Shown one piece after another: positions 1-11,200 of a stretch of DNA of 64,000 nt. The stretch is from JAAURS01 sp044923475 (lineage in GTDB: Bacteria > Cyanobacteriota > Cyanobacteriia > Thermosynechococcales > Thermosynechococcaceae), in contig NZ_CP137338.1 in assembly GCF_044923475.1 (NCBI RefSeq), positions 2,852,001 through 2,916,000 of the forward strand, written 5' to 3'. The position numbers were made by a program, and so were the translations under genes. The notes below the pieces were generated by a model. The model searched no databases. It was given only the letters and a program-made list of their open reading frames with translations, and was not told where the DNA came from. Position 1 is the stretch's first letter; every line of letters starts with the position of its first letter.

Positions 1-171
1 GTTGCCATAAAACGAATTTGCGAGATGAAGACGGATACCCATTTCTATGGATTTAGAGCCAAATAGAGCATTTCCCATAGGCCCTAAACACGATGCCATA
101 CGGGATTACAGACGTTCGCCCGTATGACATCAGGCAAATTAAAAACGATCGCAGGTGATGCCACTCATAAA

Positions 172-190
172 TCTAATGATAAAGATTATT
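172..190 (+). promoter_or_regulatory. Candidate Fur-like box near a TATAAT hexamer
   Basis: Aligned by hand to the classical 19-bp Fur consensus, this stretch matches 14 of 19 positions; its core is AATGATAA at 175-182. A perfect TATAAT lies at 224-229, but no good -35 precedes it at the right distance. An iron-responsive site would fit a siderophore cluster. AT-rich sequence gives such matches by chance, and the 5' leader to the first gene would be over 400 nt. Confidence 0.3.
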
Positions 191-425
191 GATATTGTCT
201 CTGTTGGGCATAAGCATAATAGGTATAATTCCTATTTGTCTATCATCTTTAACTTTTGCGATCGTTCAAGATCGCTGTTGCTTGCTTCGCTTTGAATACT
301 AGAACCCATGCCTGGAAAGCTTTTGATGGCTTTTAAGACTGATGTGCTGTAACCATAGCCCCTATAATAGCCTAGACGGTGACTATTGTATTTTCTCAAC
401 AGAGAATATTAGAAAATTTAGTTTA

Positions 426-455
426 TTGACAATCTATTTCAATAAGTGATATGGT
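426..455 (+). promoter_or_regulatory. Candidate sigma70-type promoter
   Basis: A perfect TTGACA at 426-431 is followed after 18 bp by TATGGT at 450-455. It points toward the FAAL gene and would leave a leader of roughly 185 nt. The -35 is strong and the -10 is weak. This is the best promoter-like pair I see for the operon. Confidence 0.35.
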
Positions 456-646
456 TCGCATGAATCCAAGGTCGGTCTTTCAGATCCCTTGCAGGATTGG
501 CGACTGCCCTCTCTAGCCGTTACTGGTGTTGGAGTCACAGAATTTGACGATTCACTGAAGAAAGAAACTGTGTGACGAGATCGACCTGCTGTCTTGTCTG
601 TTTTTAGATGAATGTATGCGGGTACGTTAGTTTGGTCTAGGCGATT

Positions 647-3600
647 ATGTTTAACCTTCGAGATCGTGTTGTAGATGATATGGGGATCGGCGGTTCCTGG
701 GAAACATTGACCCTGGTGGAACTGTTGAAAATCAGGTCAACTCAGTCTATCCACCAGTCTGCTTATACCTACTTAGATGGGGATTTGATTGTTAATTCCT
801 GGACTTATCAGCAATTGAATTGTCGCAGTTGTGCGATCGCAGCTCATTTACAATCCTTGCATCTGGTTGGAGAACGGGCTTTACTGCTCTATCCGCCAGG
901 ATTAGAGTTTATCGCTGCTTTTTTGGGATGTTTATATGCAGGGGTTATTGCGGTTCCCGCCTATCCTCCGCGCAATCAGCGCAATACACCCAGAATTTTA
1001 GCGATCGCCCAAGATGCAGACGCTGCGATCGCGCTTACTACTAGCACCGTATTCCCGCAAATCCAACCTCTCCTTAGCTCAAAATCTAGCGATCGCGACC
1101 TGCGATGGTTAGTCACCGATGACCTAGACCTTTTGCCAGGAGAAACCTGGCAAACCCTTGCTGAAATTGACTCCAACAGCATTGCGATGTTGCAATATAC
1201 GTCGGGATCTACGGGAACGCCGAAAGGCGTAATGTTAAGCCATCGAAACTTGATGCATAATGCCGCCGTAACTTACCAAGTCATGGCCCACTCTGCTGAA
1301 AGTCGGTTTATTTCCTGGCTGCCGATGTACCACGATATGGGTTTGATTGGCGGGATTTTACAGCCTCTGTACGGGGGATTTCCTTGTACGTTAATGGCTC
1401 CAGCAACTTTTCTGCAATCTCCCTATCGGTGGCTAAAAGCAATTTCTGACTACCGTGGAACGACGAGCGGTGCGCCTAATTTTGCCTACGAGCTTTGCGT
1501 GCAAAAAGTTACATCAGACCAGCTAGAAACGTTAGATCTCAGCAGTTGGACTGTCGCCTTTAATGGGGCTGAACCCATTCGATCGCAGACGTTAGAACGA
1601 TTTGCCGAGAAGTTTGCACCCTGTGGATTTCGGGCGGAAGCTTTTTATCCTTGCTATGGGATGGCAGAGGCTACGTTAATGGTGACGGGAGGAGAACAGC
1701 ACATGCTTCCTTTCACCAAAACCATTGCTAAGGCTGAGTTAGAAGTCAATGAAGTCGTTGAAGTGGGAACAGAAGATCGCTGCGATCGCCCTGATGCTCG
1801 CGCTGTCTTAGTCAGCTGCGGCCAAACCATGCCGGGACAACAGGTAATCGTGGTTCGCCCCGAAGCGCGCCAGCCGTGTCCCCCTCAGGAAGTAGGGGAG
1901 GTTTGGGTGACGGGGCCAAGTGTGGGCCAGGGATATTGGCAACGTCCTGATGAATCCGCAGAAACCTTTCGGGCTACTTTAGCCAATGGTGAGGGTGCTT
2001 TTTTGCGGACGGGCGATCTCGGGTTTTTACAGGACGGCGAACTTTTTATCACAGGGCGGCTGAAGGATTTAATTATCATTCGCGGACGCAATTTGTATCC
2101 GCAGGACATCGAGCGAACGGTCGAACAAAGTCATCCCAGTTTACGACTGGGGAGTGGAGCCGCTTTTGCGATCGCGTCAGATCGAACCGAACGATTGGTT
2201 GTCGTCCAAGAATTAGACTTTCGTCAGAAACCGGATCCTGAGGTCGTCATTGCTGCCATTCGCCAAGCGGTATCAGAACATCACGAGGTGCAGGTCTATG
2301 GGGTGGTATTGCTCAAACCGGGCAGTATTCCCAAAACCTCTAGTGGCAAAATTCAACGCAGGGCTTGTCGCGCTGCATTTTTGCAGGGTGAGCTACAGGC
2401 GATCGCTCAAAATCTATTGATATTAACCGAAGATGAGGTTTACGAATCCACTCTAAATCGCGAGAGCTTGCTAGCGCTTGCACCCGAATTGCGTCAAGGC
2501 TCCCTGTTAGCTGAACTACAAAACCGAGTGGCACGGGTTTTAGCGTTACCGCCTGAAGCGATCGAACCCCAGTCTGCTTTAACCCATTTAGGTCTGGATT
2601 CCTTAAAAGCCTTCGATCTAAAGAGTTGGATCGAACGGGATTTTGGCATTGCTCTTTGCATTGTCGATCTGTTCGATCGTTTGAGTCTAGACCAACTGAG
2701 CCAGAACATTCTCGCTCGAGTGTTGGCGGCACCGACAACCCCTTGGATTCAACCCCACATTCCTACTGTCGATCGCACCGATCGGCTACCTCTAGGGTTG
2801 GCACAAGAACGACTCTGGTTTCTGAGCCAATTGGAGCCGGATAGTCCTTTCTATAACGTGGCGATCGCCCTCCATCTACGGGGATCGCTCGACCGAGTCA
2901 TTTTGGAGCAAAGTTTGCAGGCCCTGATTCAGCGCCATGAAACACTCCGTACCTATTTTGCTGAGTCTGAGGGACAACTGGTGCAGGTCATTCACCCTGA
3001 TGCATCCCTCGTCATTCAATTAAATCCCGTTGAGACCCATTCGCCGTCAGAGATTCAAGCCTTTATTCTAAAAGAGACGCAGCAGCCCTTTGATCTGGGC
3101 CAAGCTCCGCTCCTGCGTGCCAATTTGCTGCGCGCTTCAGCGCAAGATCATTTACTTCTTTTGACATTCCATCACATCATCTCCGATGGCTGGTCGATTG
3201 GGGTGTTCATTCAAGAGCTTGCTGCACTTTATAATGCTTTCTCCCAAGGTCAGCCTTCCCCTTTAGCAGAACTTCCCCTGCAATACGTTGATTTTGTAGC
3301 TTGGCAGCGGCAGTGGCTCCAAACTCAAGCCTATCAAACTCAGCTCAGCTACTGGCAGCAACAGTTAAGCGGTCATTTACCTGTTCTCCAGCTTCAGTTC
3401 GATCGCCCTCGACCCACCATCCAAACCTATGCGGGGAAAAAGCACCCGCTGGTATTCTCAAAGGCGATCGCCGAATCCCTCAAAGCTTTGAGCCAAACCG
3501 CAGGTACAACCTTATACATGACCCTTTTGGCTGCCTTTTACGCGCTGCTTTACTGCGATACTCCCCAGGACGATATTTTAATTGGCTCGCCGATTGCCGG

Positions 3601-4177
3601 ACGCAGTCAGCCCCAGACCGCAGGGCTGATCGGCTTTTTTATTAGTACCTTGGTGCTGCGGACTAGCCTCTCTGGCAATCCGAGTTTTCTGGACTTGCTA
3701 GCACGGGTGCGTGCGGTGGCGTTAGGGGGCTATGCCCATCAAGATGTGCCGTTTGAAAGATTGGTGGAGGCTCTGCAACCGCAGCGATCGCTGAGCTACA
3801 ACCCACTGTTTCAGGTCATGTTTATTTTCCAAAATACCGCTATCCCTACGGTCGAACTACCGGATTTGACATTTACCCCTGAAGAAGTGGATGGGGGAAC
3901 TTCCAAATTCGACTTAAAACTGAGTCTCTGGGAAACTGCCGAGGGATTAGCCGGATCGTTGGAATATAAAACTGATTTATTTGATTCTGCCACGATCGCC
4001 ACGATGGCCGATCGGCTCGAACAACTGCTGTACCAAGTGACGGCTCAACCCACGGTGAAGCTAGATGAGTTAACCCTTCAACTGGCAAGAGGGGATCGTC
4101 TCCCCCCTGCTGACAGGGCGATCGCCCACCAACAAAAACTCAAGATCGCCAAGCGAAAAGCTATTTCTGCTGTGTAA
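647..4177 (+). CDS. Fatty acyl-AMP ligase - ACP - condensation domain protein (lipopeptide loading)
   Basis: This 1176-aa protein starts the assembly line. The N-terminal ~590 residues are a fatty acyl-AMP ligase: P-loop YTSGSTGTPKG near residue 184, and a late IIIRGRNLYPQDIE stretch typical of FAALs. An acyl carrier follows, with LGLDSLKAFD carrying the phosphopantetheine serine near residue 652. A condensation domain with intact HHIISDG near 841-847 ends the protein. The FAAL would adenylate a fatty acid and load the fused ACP. The C domain would then acylate the residue loaded by the first A domain, which lies on another polypeptide (5266-14139), so module 1 is split around the hydroxylase gene. 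No clear Shine-Dalgarno precedes 647; an ATG at 680 is an alternative start. Fatty acid chain length cannot be read. Confidence 0.93.
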   Translation: MFNLRDRVVDDMGIGGSWETLTLVELLKIRSTQSIHQSAYTYLDGDLIVNSWTYQQLNCRSCAIAAHLQSLHLVGERALLLYPPGLEFIAAFLGCLYAGVIAVPAYPPRNQRNTPRILAIAQDADAAIALTTSTVFPQIQPLLSSKSSDRDLRWLVTDDLDLLPGETWQTLAEIDSNSIAMLQYTSGSTGTPKGVMLSHRNLMHNAAVTYQVMAHSAESRFISWLPMYHDMGLIGGILQPLYGGFPCTLMAPATFLQSPYRWLKAISDYRGTTSGAPNFAYELCVQKVTSDQLETLDLSSWTVAFNGAEPIRSQTLERFAEKFAPCGFRAEAFYPCYGMAEATLMVTGGEQHMLPFTKTIAKAELEVNEVVEVGTEDRCDRPDARAVLVSCGQTMPGQQVIVVRPEARQPCPPQEVGEVWVTGPSVGQGYWQRPDESAETFRATLANGEGAFLRTGDLGFLQDGELFITGRLKDLIIIRGRNLYPQDIERTVEQSHPSLRLGSGAAFAIASDRTERLVVVQELDFRQKPDPEVVIAAIRQAVSEHHEVQVYGVVLLKPGSIPKTSSGKIQRRACRAAFLQGELQAIAQNLLILTEDEVYESTLNRESLLALAPELRQGSLLAELQNRVARVLALPPEAIEPQSALTHLGLDSLKAFDLKSWIERDFGIALCIVDLFDRLSLDQLSQNILARVLAAPTTPWIQPHIPTVDRTDRLPLGLAQERLWFLSQLEPDSPFYNVAIALHLRGSLDRVILEQSLQALIQRHETLRTYFAESEGQLVQVIHPDASLVIQLNPVETHSPSEIQAFILKETQQPFDLGQAPLLRANLLRASAQDHLLLLTFHHIISDGWSIGVFIQELAALYNAFSQGQPSPLAELPLQYVDFVAWQRQWLQTQAYQTQLSYWQQQLSGHLPVLQLQFDRPRPTIQTYAGKKHPLVFSKAIAESLKALSQTAGTTLYMTLLAAFYALLYCDTPQDDILIGSPIAGRSQPQTAGLIGFFISTLVLRTSLSGNPSFLDLLARVRAVALGGYAHQDVPFERLVEALQPQRSLSYNPLFQVMFIFQNTAIPTVELPDLTFTPEEVDGGTSKFDLKLSLWETAEGLAGSLEYKTDLFDSATIATMADRLEQLLYQVTAQPTVKLDELTLQLARGDRLPPADRAIAHQQKLKIAKRKAISAV

Positions 4178-4192
4178 GTTTCTCTTTTAGTC

Positions 4193-5248
4193 ATGATCGA
4201 TCTTTCTGCACGTACTGGTTCTGGGCGTCTCCAAAACCGCAAACGCCAAAGCATTCAGCTTTCAACAGAAACCTGGGTCAAGGTCGCTCCTTTAGAAGCT
4301 GAGTTCTCTTTGCCCCTCGTTATTTCACCAACCGTCACGGGGGTGAACCTAGTCCATTGGGTAGAGCAACATACTGAGCTGATTCAGGAACAGTTGCTCA
4401 AACACGGCGGCATTTTGTTTCGGGGATTTCCCGTTCGTGAAGTTGCTGAGTTTGAACGCGCGATCCGTGCGGTGGTGGTAGGGGATTTGCTGGACTATCG
4501 CGATCGCTCCTCGCCTCGCAGTTCCATTGCAGGCAAAATCTATACCTCTACGGACTATCCAGCCGAGCAAAGTATTTTTCTGCACAGTGAGAATTCCTAC
4601 GCCGCGACTTGGCCCCTAAAGATTGCCTTTTGCTGCCTCACGCCGCCCCAGATTGGCGGCGAAACGCCCATTGCCGATACACGCAAGCTTCTCCAACGCA
4701 TCGATCCTCAAATTCGAGATCGCTTTGCGCAGTTGGGCGTGATGTACGTCCGTAATTTTGGAGACGGATTGGGATTATCTTGGCAAACGGTTTTCCAAAC
4801 CCAAGATCCCGATCGAGTAGAGCAGTTTTGTCAGGACAATGCCATTGAATTTGAATGGAAACCAGGCAACCGTCTGCGCACTCGCCAGGTGCGGCAGGCG
4901 ATCGCCCAACATCCCCAAACGGGGGAGTGGGTTTGGTTTAACCATGCTGTGTTTTTCCATGTGTCTACCGTAGAGCCGCTGCTGCGGCAGGCGATGCTGG
5001 CTGAATTCTCAGAAGCAGACTTGCCCCATCACACTTACTACGGCGATGGTTCGCCCATTCCAGTGGAGGTTGTAGAGGCACTGCGTCAGGTTTATTTCCA
5101 GGAACAGGTGAAGTTTCCTTGGCAGGCAGGCGATATTTTGCTGCTAGACAACATGCTTACGGCCCACGGTCGCATGCCCTATGTGGGTTTGCGCAAGGTC
5201 GTTGTGGCAATGGCAGAACCCATTCGCGATCGAGATTTGAATCGTTAA
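4193..5248 (+). CDS. SyrP/TauD-type Fe(II)/2-oxoglutarate amino acid beta-hydroxylase (1)
   Basis: A 351-aa stand-alone member of the TauD/TfdA superfamily. The iron ligands are readable: H131-S-E133 as the H-x-E facial-triad pair, H325 in NMLTAHGR as the distal histidine, and R334 as the probable 2-oxoglutarate-binding arginine. SyrP-like members hydroxylate the beta carbon of an amino acid while it is tethered to a PCP. It lies 15 nt after the FAAL gene and 17 nt before the interface-A module, so its substrate is probably the residue on that module. It shares WFNHAVFFHVST with the hydroxylase at 32963-34033 (WFNHATFFHVST), not with the hydroxylase fused at the end of the next gene (FFNQIQLHH). 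No Shine-Dalgarno is obvious; the start rests on homologous length. Confidence 0.88.
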   Translation: MIDLSARTGSGRLQNRKRQSIQLSTETWVKVAPLEAEFSLPLVISPTVTGVNLVHWVEQHTELIQEQLLKHGGILFRGFPVREVAEFERAIRAVVVGDLLDYRDRSSPRSSIAGKIYTSTDYPAEQSIFLHSENSYAATWPLKIAFCCLTPPQIGGETPIADTRKLLQRIDPQIRDRFAQLGVMYVRNFGDGLGLSWQTVFQTQDPDRVEQFCQDNAIEFEWKPGNRLRTRQVRQAIAQHPQTGEWVWFNHAVFFHVSTVEPLLRQAMLAEFSEADLPHHTYYGDGSPIPVEVVEALRQVYFQEQVKFPWQAGDILLLDNMLTAHGRMPYVGLRKVVVAMAEPIRDRDLNR

Positions 5249-5265
5249 ACCAGGAGACGGGGGAT

Positions 5266-8200
5266 ATGCAATTAGATTTTGAGGGGTTTCGCCTCTCTCC
5301 GCAACAGCAGCGGGTTTGGCAATTTACAGCTCAAGATGACAGTGCTGTTTATTGCGCTCAAGCAGCGATCGCTATTTCGGGCGATCTCGATCTAACCACA
5401 CTAAAAACAGCTGTCGAGCAAGCGATCGCTCGTCATGAAATCCTAAGAACCACATTCCATTGCTTGCCGGACATTACCTTTCCGTTACAGGCGATCGCCC
5501 CCGATCTTTCTCCTTCACTGCTCGTGGAAGATTGGAGTTCGCTTTCATCCCAAACCCAGACGACCCAGCTTAACGATCGGTTGATTGCATTGCGTCAGCA
5601 GCCATTTGACTTAAGCGAAGGGCCAACGGTTTGTCTGGAGCTAATACGACAATCTGCCCAGCAGCACACCTTACTGCTCCATTTATCAGCGTTATGTGCG
5701 GATGCGGTCACTCTGTACAACCTTGCGCAGGAAATTAGTAAAACCTATGCAGCTTGCGTACAAAATCGGATTTTGGATGAAGTGCCCCTTCAGTATGCAG
5801 ATTTAGCGGAGTGGCAGCATGAGATCCTTGAAGATGAAGCCGCTCAAGCAGGACGAGAGTATTGGAGCCAATTAGCGCTGACTCGTTCGACTAGGGTTCA
5901 TCTGCCCTTTGAGAAACACCCCCCTGAAAACGCTAAATTTCAGCCTCAGGTTTATACATTAGCCTTGCCTGCTGACTGGATAGATCGAGTCGAAGCATTG
6001 GCACAGAATAGTGGGACTACTATTTCAACTCTTTTGTTGACCTGCTGGCAGATTTTGCTATGGCGGTTGACCCAACCCTCTCACTCGATCGTCGGTATCG
6101 GCTGTGAGGGGCGCAAGTACGCAGAATTAGAAAGCGCTCTAGGATTGTTTGCCAAAACGCTGCCGCTGACCTGTGCGCTAGAAGAAACAGCTCCATTTCT
6201 AACTTGCTTACAGCAAACACAGCAAACGCTGGACGCACACGACGAGTGGCAGGATTATTTTGCTGGGGCAACCTCTACCGCTCCCGAACAGCCTCTCCCG
6301 TTTGGATTTGAGTTTGAAAATCAGCCCGAACCCTGGACGATCGCCCAGCTCACGTTCTCCATTCAACAGGTTTGGGTTTGCCCCGAGCGCTTTCAGGTGA
6401 AGCTGGTCTGCCAGGAGCAAGGCAAGAGGGTCAACACCGCAGTTCACTACGATCCTCACTACCACTCAGCAGAAAATATTCAACGAATAGCGGGGTACTT
6501 TCAGACCTTAATAGCCAGCATTCTGCAATCTCCAGAGGCGGCGATCGGTCAGTTCAATATTCTCACCCCAGCGGAGTGCCGTAACTTAAGGGTTGGGTTA
6601 AATCCTACGGTAAGTTACAACATTCCCAGTCAATCCATTCATCAGCTTTTTGAAGATCGGGTAACCAACAATCCCGAGCAGATCGCGATTCTATTTCCCG
6701 ATATAGCCCTTACCTACGCAGAACTCAACGTCCGGGCCAATCAGTTAGCCCATTATTTACAATCTTTGGGCATTCAACCTGGGGATTTAGTGGGACTGTG
6801 TGTAGCGCGATCGCCCCTAATGGCGATCGGAGTTCTGGGCATTTTGAAGGCGGGTGCTGCCTACGTTCCCCTCGATCCAACCTATCCGCCAGAACGGCTG
6901 AACTATGTGCTCCAAGATGTTCGGATTTCTGTGCTGTTAACGCAGTCAGACTGGGGAGATATGCCCTGTCCTACTTTGGAATCTTCTCAGCCTATTCAGC
7001 GCGTATTTCTTGACGAACAATGGTCTGCGATCGCTCAGTCCTCCTCAGATAATCCATCGTCTCAGAATACTACCCCTGATTTAGCCTACGTCATCTACAC
7101 CTCTGGCTCCACGGGAAAACCCAAGGGCGTGCAGATTAGTCATGGCAATCTGTGCCATTATGTCCAAGCCATGCAGCAATCCCTAGGGATTCAGGCTACG
7201 GATATTTATCTCCATACAGCATCGATTGCCTTTTCTTCTTCCGTGCGGCAGTTGCTGGTGCCGTTGTGTCATGGGGCAACAGTGGCGATCGCCACGACAG
7301 AACAGCGCACCGACCCCCTGCTGCTGTTTGCAGCCATTCAGGAATATGGCGTGACGGTGATGGATGTAGTGCCGTCTTACTGGCGCAACTGTATTCAGCG
7401 GTTGATGGGGTTGCCGGAAGCAGAACGGGAGCGTTTATTGAACAATGTTCTGCGATTAATTCTGTCAGCGAGCGAACCCCTGTGGGCAGATATTCCCAGA
7501 CGCTGGCGGCAGGAAGTAAAACACCCTGCTCAGCTCATCAATATGTCTGGGCAAACGGAGACCAGCGGAATCGTAGCGGTGTATCCCATTCCCCAGTCCT
7601 TAGAGGCTGGTACGATCGTGGTACCTTTAGGCAAACCCATTGCCAATACTCAAATCTATCTTCTCGATTCCTTTCTGCAACCTGTGCCGCTGGGGGTAAC
7701 GGGTGAGCTTTATGTAGGCGGCGGCGGTGTTGGGCAGGGCTATCTCAACCAGTCCGAACTCACAGCAGCGCGATTTATTGCCGATCCCTTTAGCGCCAGT
7801 GAAGGCAATCGCCTTTACCGAACCGGAGATCTGGCGCGATATTGCGAGGACGGCACGCTGGAATTTGTGAGCCGAATCGACAATCAAGTGAAGCTGCGCG
7901 GTTTTCGGATTGAATTAGGGGAAATTGAAGCCGTCTTGATTCAGCATCCCCTAGTGCAGGAAGCAGCGGTGGTGTTGCGTGGGGAGGATCCAGAACAGCA
8001 GTACTTGGCGGCTTATGTGGTCAGGCCCTTTCTTCCAGAGCAGGCTACACAAGTTGGGAGATCTTCAAAATACTGCATTCGATCCCCCCAACCCCCCTTA
8101 AAAAGGGGGGCCTCAGAATTAGCTGATATTAGTGAGTGGTTGCGATCGCAGTTACCCGACTACATGGTACCCGCCGCAATTGTTGAACTGGAAGCATTAC

Positions 8201-11200
8201 CCCTAACACCCAATGGCAAACTGGATCGTCCGGCATTGCCCGATCCAGCGCTGATACAGGGAAACCAGAATTACGAAGCACCGCGATCGCCTGTGGAAGC
8301 AGTGTTAGCAAGCCTTTGGGGGAAACTACTACATCAAAGACAAGTGGGAATTCACGATAATTTCTTTGATTTGGGGGGCCATTCCCTACTAGCCACTCAG
8401 GTCATGTCTCAGGTGCGGGATGCTTTTCAAGTGGAACTGCCGTTACGGGCGTTGTTTGAAGCGCCGACGGTGGCGGAATCGGGCGATCGCATTGAAATCT
8501 TGATGCGATCGGGGCAAGGGGTGGCTGCTTTACCGCTCCAGCGAGGCGATCGGACAGAGCCGTTGCCTCTCTCCTTTGCTCAACAGCGGCTTTGGTTTTT
8601 AGAGCAGCTAGAGCCGGGGAATGCCTCCTATAACTTATTTCGTGCTGTGCGGCTTCAGGGAGTCTTGAACCACGCAGCCCTAGAGCAAAGTTTAAACGAG
8701 ATCGTTCGCCGTCATGAATCGCTGAGAACCTGCTTTACGGTAGCTGACGACAAAACCGTGCAAGTTATTGCGCAATGCCAACCCTTTGTTTTATCGATCA
8801 TCGATCTGAGCGATATTCCTGAATCTCAGCAACCCGCAGAAATTCGACAGAGCGCAAAATTAGAAGCGCAACAGCCGTTTGATTTAACCCAAGCTCCCCT
8901 ACTCCGAGCAACGCTCCTGCAACTGAATCCAGATTCGCAGGTACTCTTCATCACACTGCATCACATCATCGCCGATGGCTGGTCTGCGGGGATTTTGGTG
9001 CGGGAGTTAGCCGTTCTGTACGATTGTTTCTGCCAAGATATCTCAGCAACTGTCGATCCCAAGCTGTTGCCAGAATTGCCGATTCAGTATGCTGACTTTG
9101 CCCTCTGGCAACAGCACTGGCTCCAGGAGGGTAGGTTAGATCCACAACTTGCCTATTGGCAACAACAGCTTAGCGGAGATCTTCCTCTCCTCACCCTGCC
9201 TACAGATCGCTCTCGACCAGCAGTGCAGACCTTCAGCGGGAGAACCCAAACTTGGCAGATTTCTCAATCTCTCACGGCATCTCTGCAGCAGTTGAGCCAA
9301 CAAGCAGGGGTCACGCTCTTTATGACCCTCTTGGCTGCCTTCAAGGTCTTGCTGTATCGCTACACCGGGCAAACCGATGTATTGGTCGGTTCTCCCATTG
9401 CTAATCGAAACCGGACGGAAATTGAAGGGTCGATCGGCTTCTTTGTAAATACCTTGGTGCTGCGTACCGATCTCTCTGGCAATCTGCCTTTCCAAGACCT
9501 TTTACATCGGGTGCGCGAAACCACCTTAGGGGCTTACACCCATCAAGATTTTCCTTTTGAGAAGTCAATTGAAGTCCTCCAGCCAGAGCGGAGCCTCAGC
9601 CATTCGCCGCTGTTTCAGGTCATGTTTGGGTTGCAGAAAGATCCTTTGCAGGATTTGGCCCTCACTGAACTGAATGTTAGCGTTTTGGAGATCGAAAGCG
9701 AAACCGCTCGTTTCGATCTCACCCTATCGCTTCTGGAAACCGATCGGGGACTGAAGGGAACCGTCGAGTACAACACCGATCTGTTTGATGCCGCCACCAT
9801 CGATCGGCTGCTGGGGCATTACGAAAGCTTGTTAAAAAGTATTGTGGCGGATGCTCAGCAACCCATCGCCCAAATCTCTCTTTTAAGCGATTCAGAAAGA
9901 CAGCAAGTTTTAGCGTCATGGAATCAGACCCAGGTTGACTGTGATGCCCAGGCCGAGATTCTGCCGCAATATATTGCCGCCCAAGCTGCCAAAACGCCCG
10001 ATGCGATCGCCCTTTCCTTCACAGACCAACACCTCACCTACCAAGAGTTAGACCGCCGTGCCAATCAGCTCGCTCGTGTTTTGCAAGCACGGGGGGTTAA
10101 GCCAGAAGTGCTGGTTGGCATTTGTGTAGAGCGCTCTCTGGAAATGGTGGTGGGGTTACTCGGAATTCTCAAGGCGGGGGGAGCCTATTTGCCTCTGGAT
10201 GCCAGCTATCCCCAGGAACGGCTTGCCGATCTCATCGAATCGGCTCGGCCCCAATTCCTGCTCGCTCAGGAATCCTGTCAAAATTGCCTGCCTGCTACCG
10301 CAGTTCCTATCGTTTGTTTGGATCGCGATCGCCTTGAAATTGCGCAACAGCCTAACACTAATCCCCAGGTGACCCTTTCTCCAGAGCATTTAGCCTATGT
10401 GCTGTATACCTCTGGATCGACAGGGAAGCCCAAGGGGGTAGAAATTCCTCACCGAGCGCTGACGAACTTCCTGCACTCAATGCGCAGCAAACCTGGATTG
10501 ACGAGTCAAGATACGCTTCTGGCGGTGACTACTCTTTCCTTTGATATTGCAGCGCTAGAGCTATTCTTGCCCCTGACGGTCGGCGCGCGGGTAGCGATCG
10601 CCCCTCGCGAAACAGTCATGGATGGGGTGCAGCTTCGGGCGCTCCTTCAGCAATCTGGGGCCACCGTTATGCAGGCGACGCCTGCAACTTGGCAACTGCT
10701 CCTCAATGCGGGATGGCAGGGCGATCCTAACTTGAAGATCCTGTGTGGTGGTGAAGCCCTATCGTCGCAACTGGCTCAGGCATTGGTGCAACGCAGCGCC
10801 TCTCTATGGAATCTCTATGGCCCTACAGAAACGACCATCTGGTCTCTTCTGTCTTGCATCAGTGATGGGGAGATTGCTGCTGGGTCTGAATCCATCCACA
10901 TTGGTAGACCGATTGCTAACACGCAAATCTACGTCCTAGATGAACAGTTGCAGCCCTTACCCATTGGCATTCCGGGAGAACTATACATTGGAGGGGATGG
11001 GGTTGCCCGTGGGTATCGACATCAACCTGACTTAACCGCAGAACGATTTATTCCCAATCCCTTCCAGCCCGCAGACAGGCTTTATAAAACTGGCGATCGC
11101 GTGCGCTACCGTCCAGACGGCAATTTGGAATTTCTGGGTCGGTCAGATTATCAGGTGAAAGTGCGGGGCTTCCGGGTTGAGCTGGGCGAAGTGGAAGCGA

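Larger units (their letters stand above)
1..646. other. Non-coding leader upstream of the NRPS/PKS cluster
   Basis: No convincing coding sequence is visible on either strand. The stretch is AT-rich relative to the cluster and carries the only long non-coding space before the first biosynthetic gene, so the operon promoter should lie here. Two candidate regulatory sites are listed separately (a Fur-like site with a perfect TATAAT just downstream, and a TTGACA promoter). I see no tRNA or riboswitch. Confidence 0.6.

Noticed and set aside
2340..2738. Antisense open frames of 60-190 codons across the NRPS/PKS genes
   Set aside because: They are shadows produced by codon bias in the long genes. 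They have no domain content and no ribosome-binding sites.
5119..5265. Longer N-terminus for the second NRPS gene
   Set aside because: It overlaps the hydroxylase gene by 130 nt and encodes no recognisable sequence. AGGAG before ATG 5266 and the immediate GFRLSPQQQ motif mark the real start.
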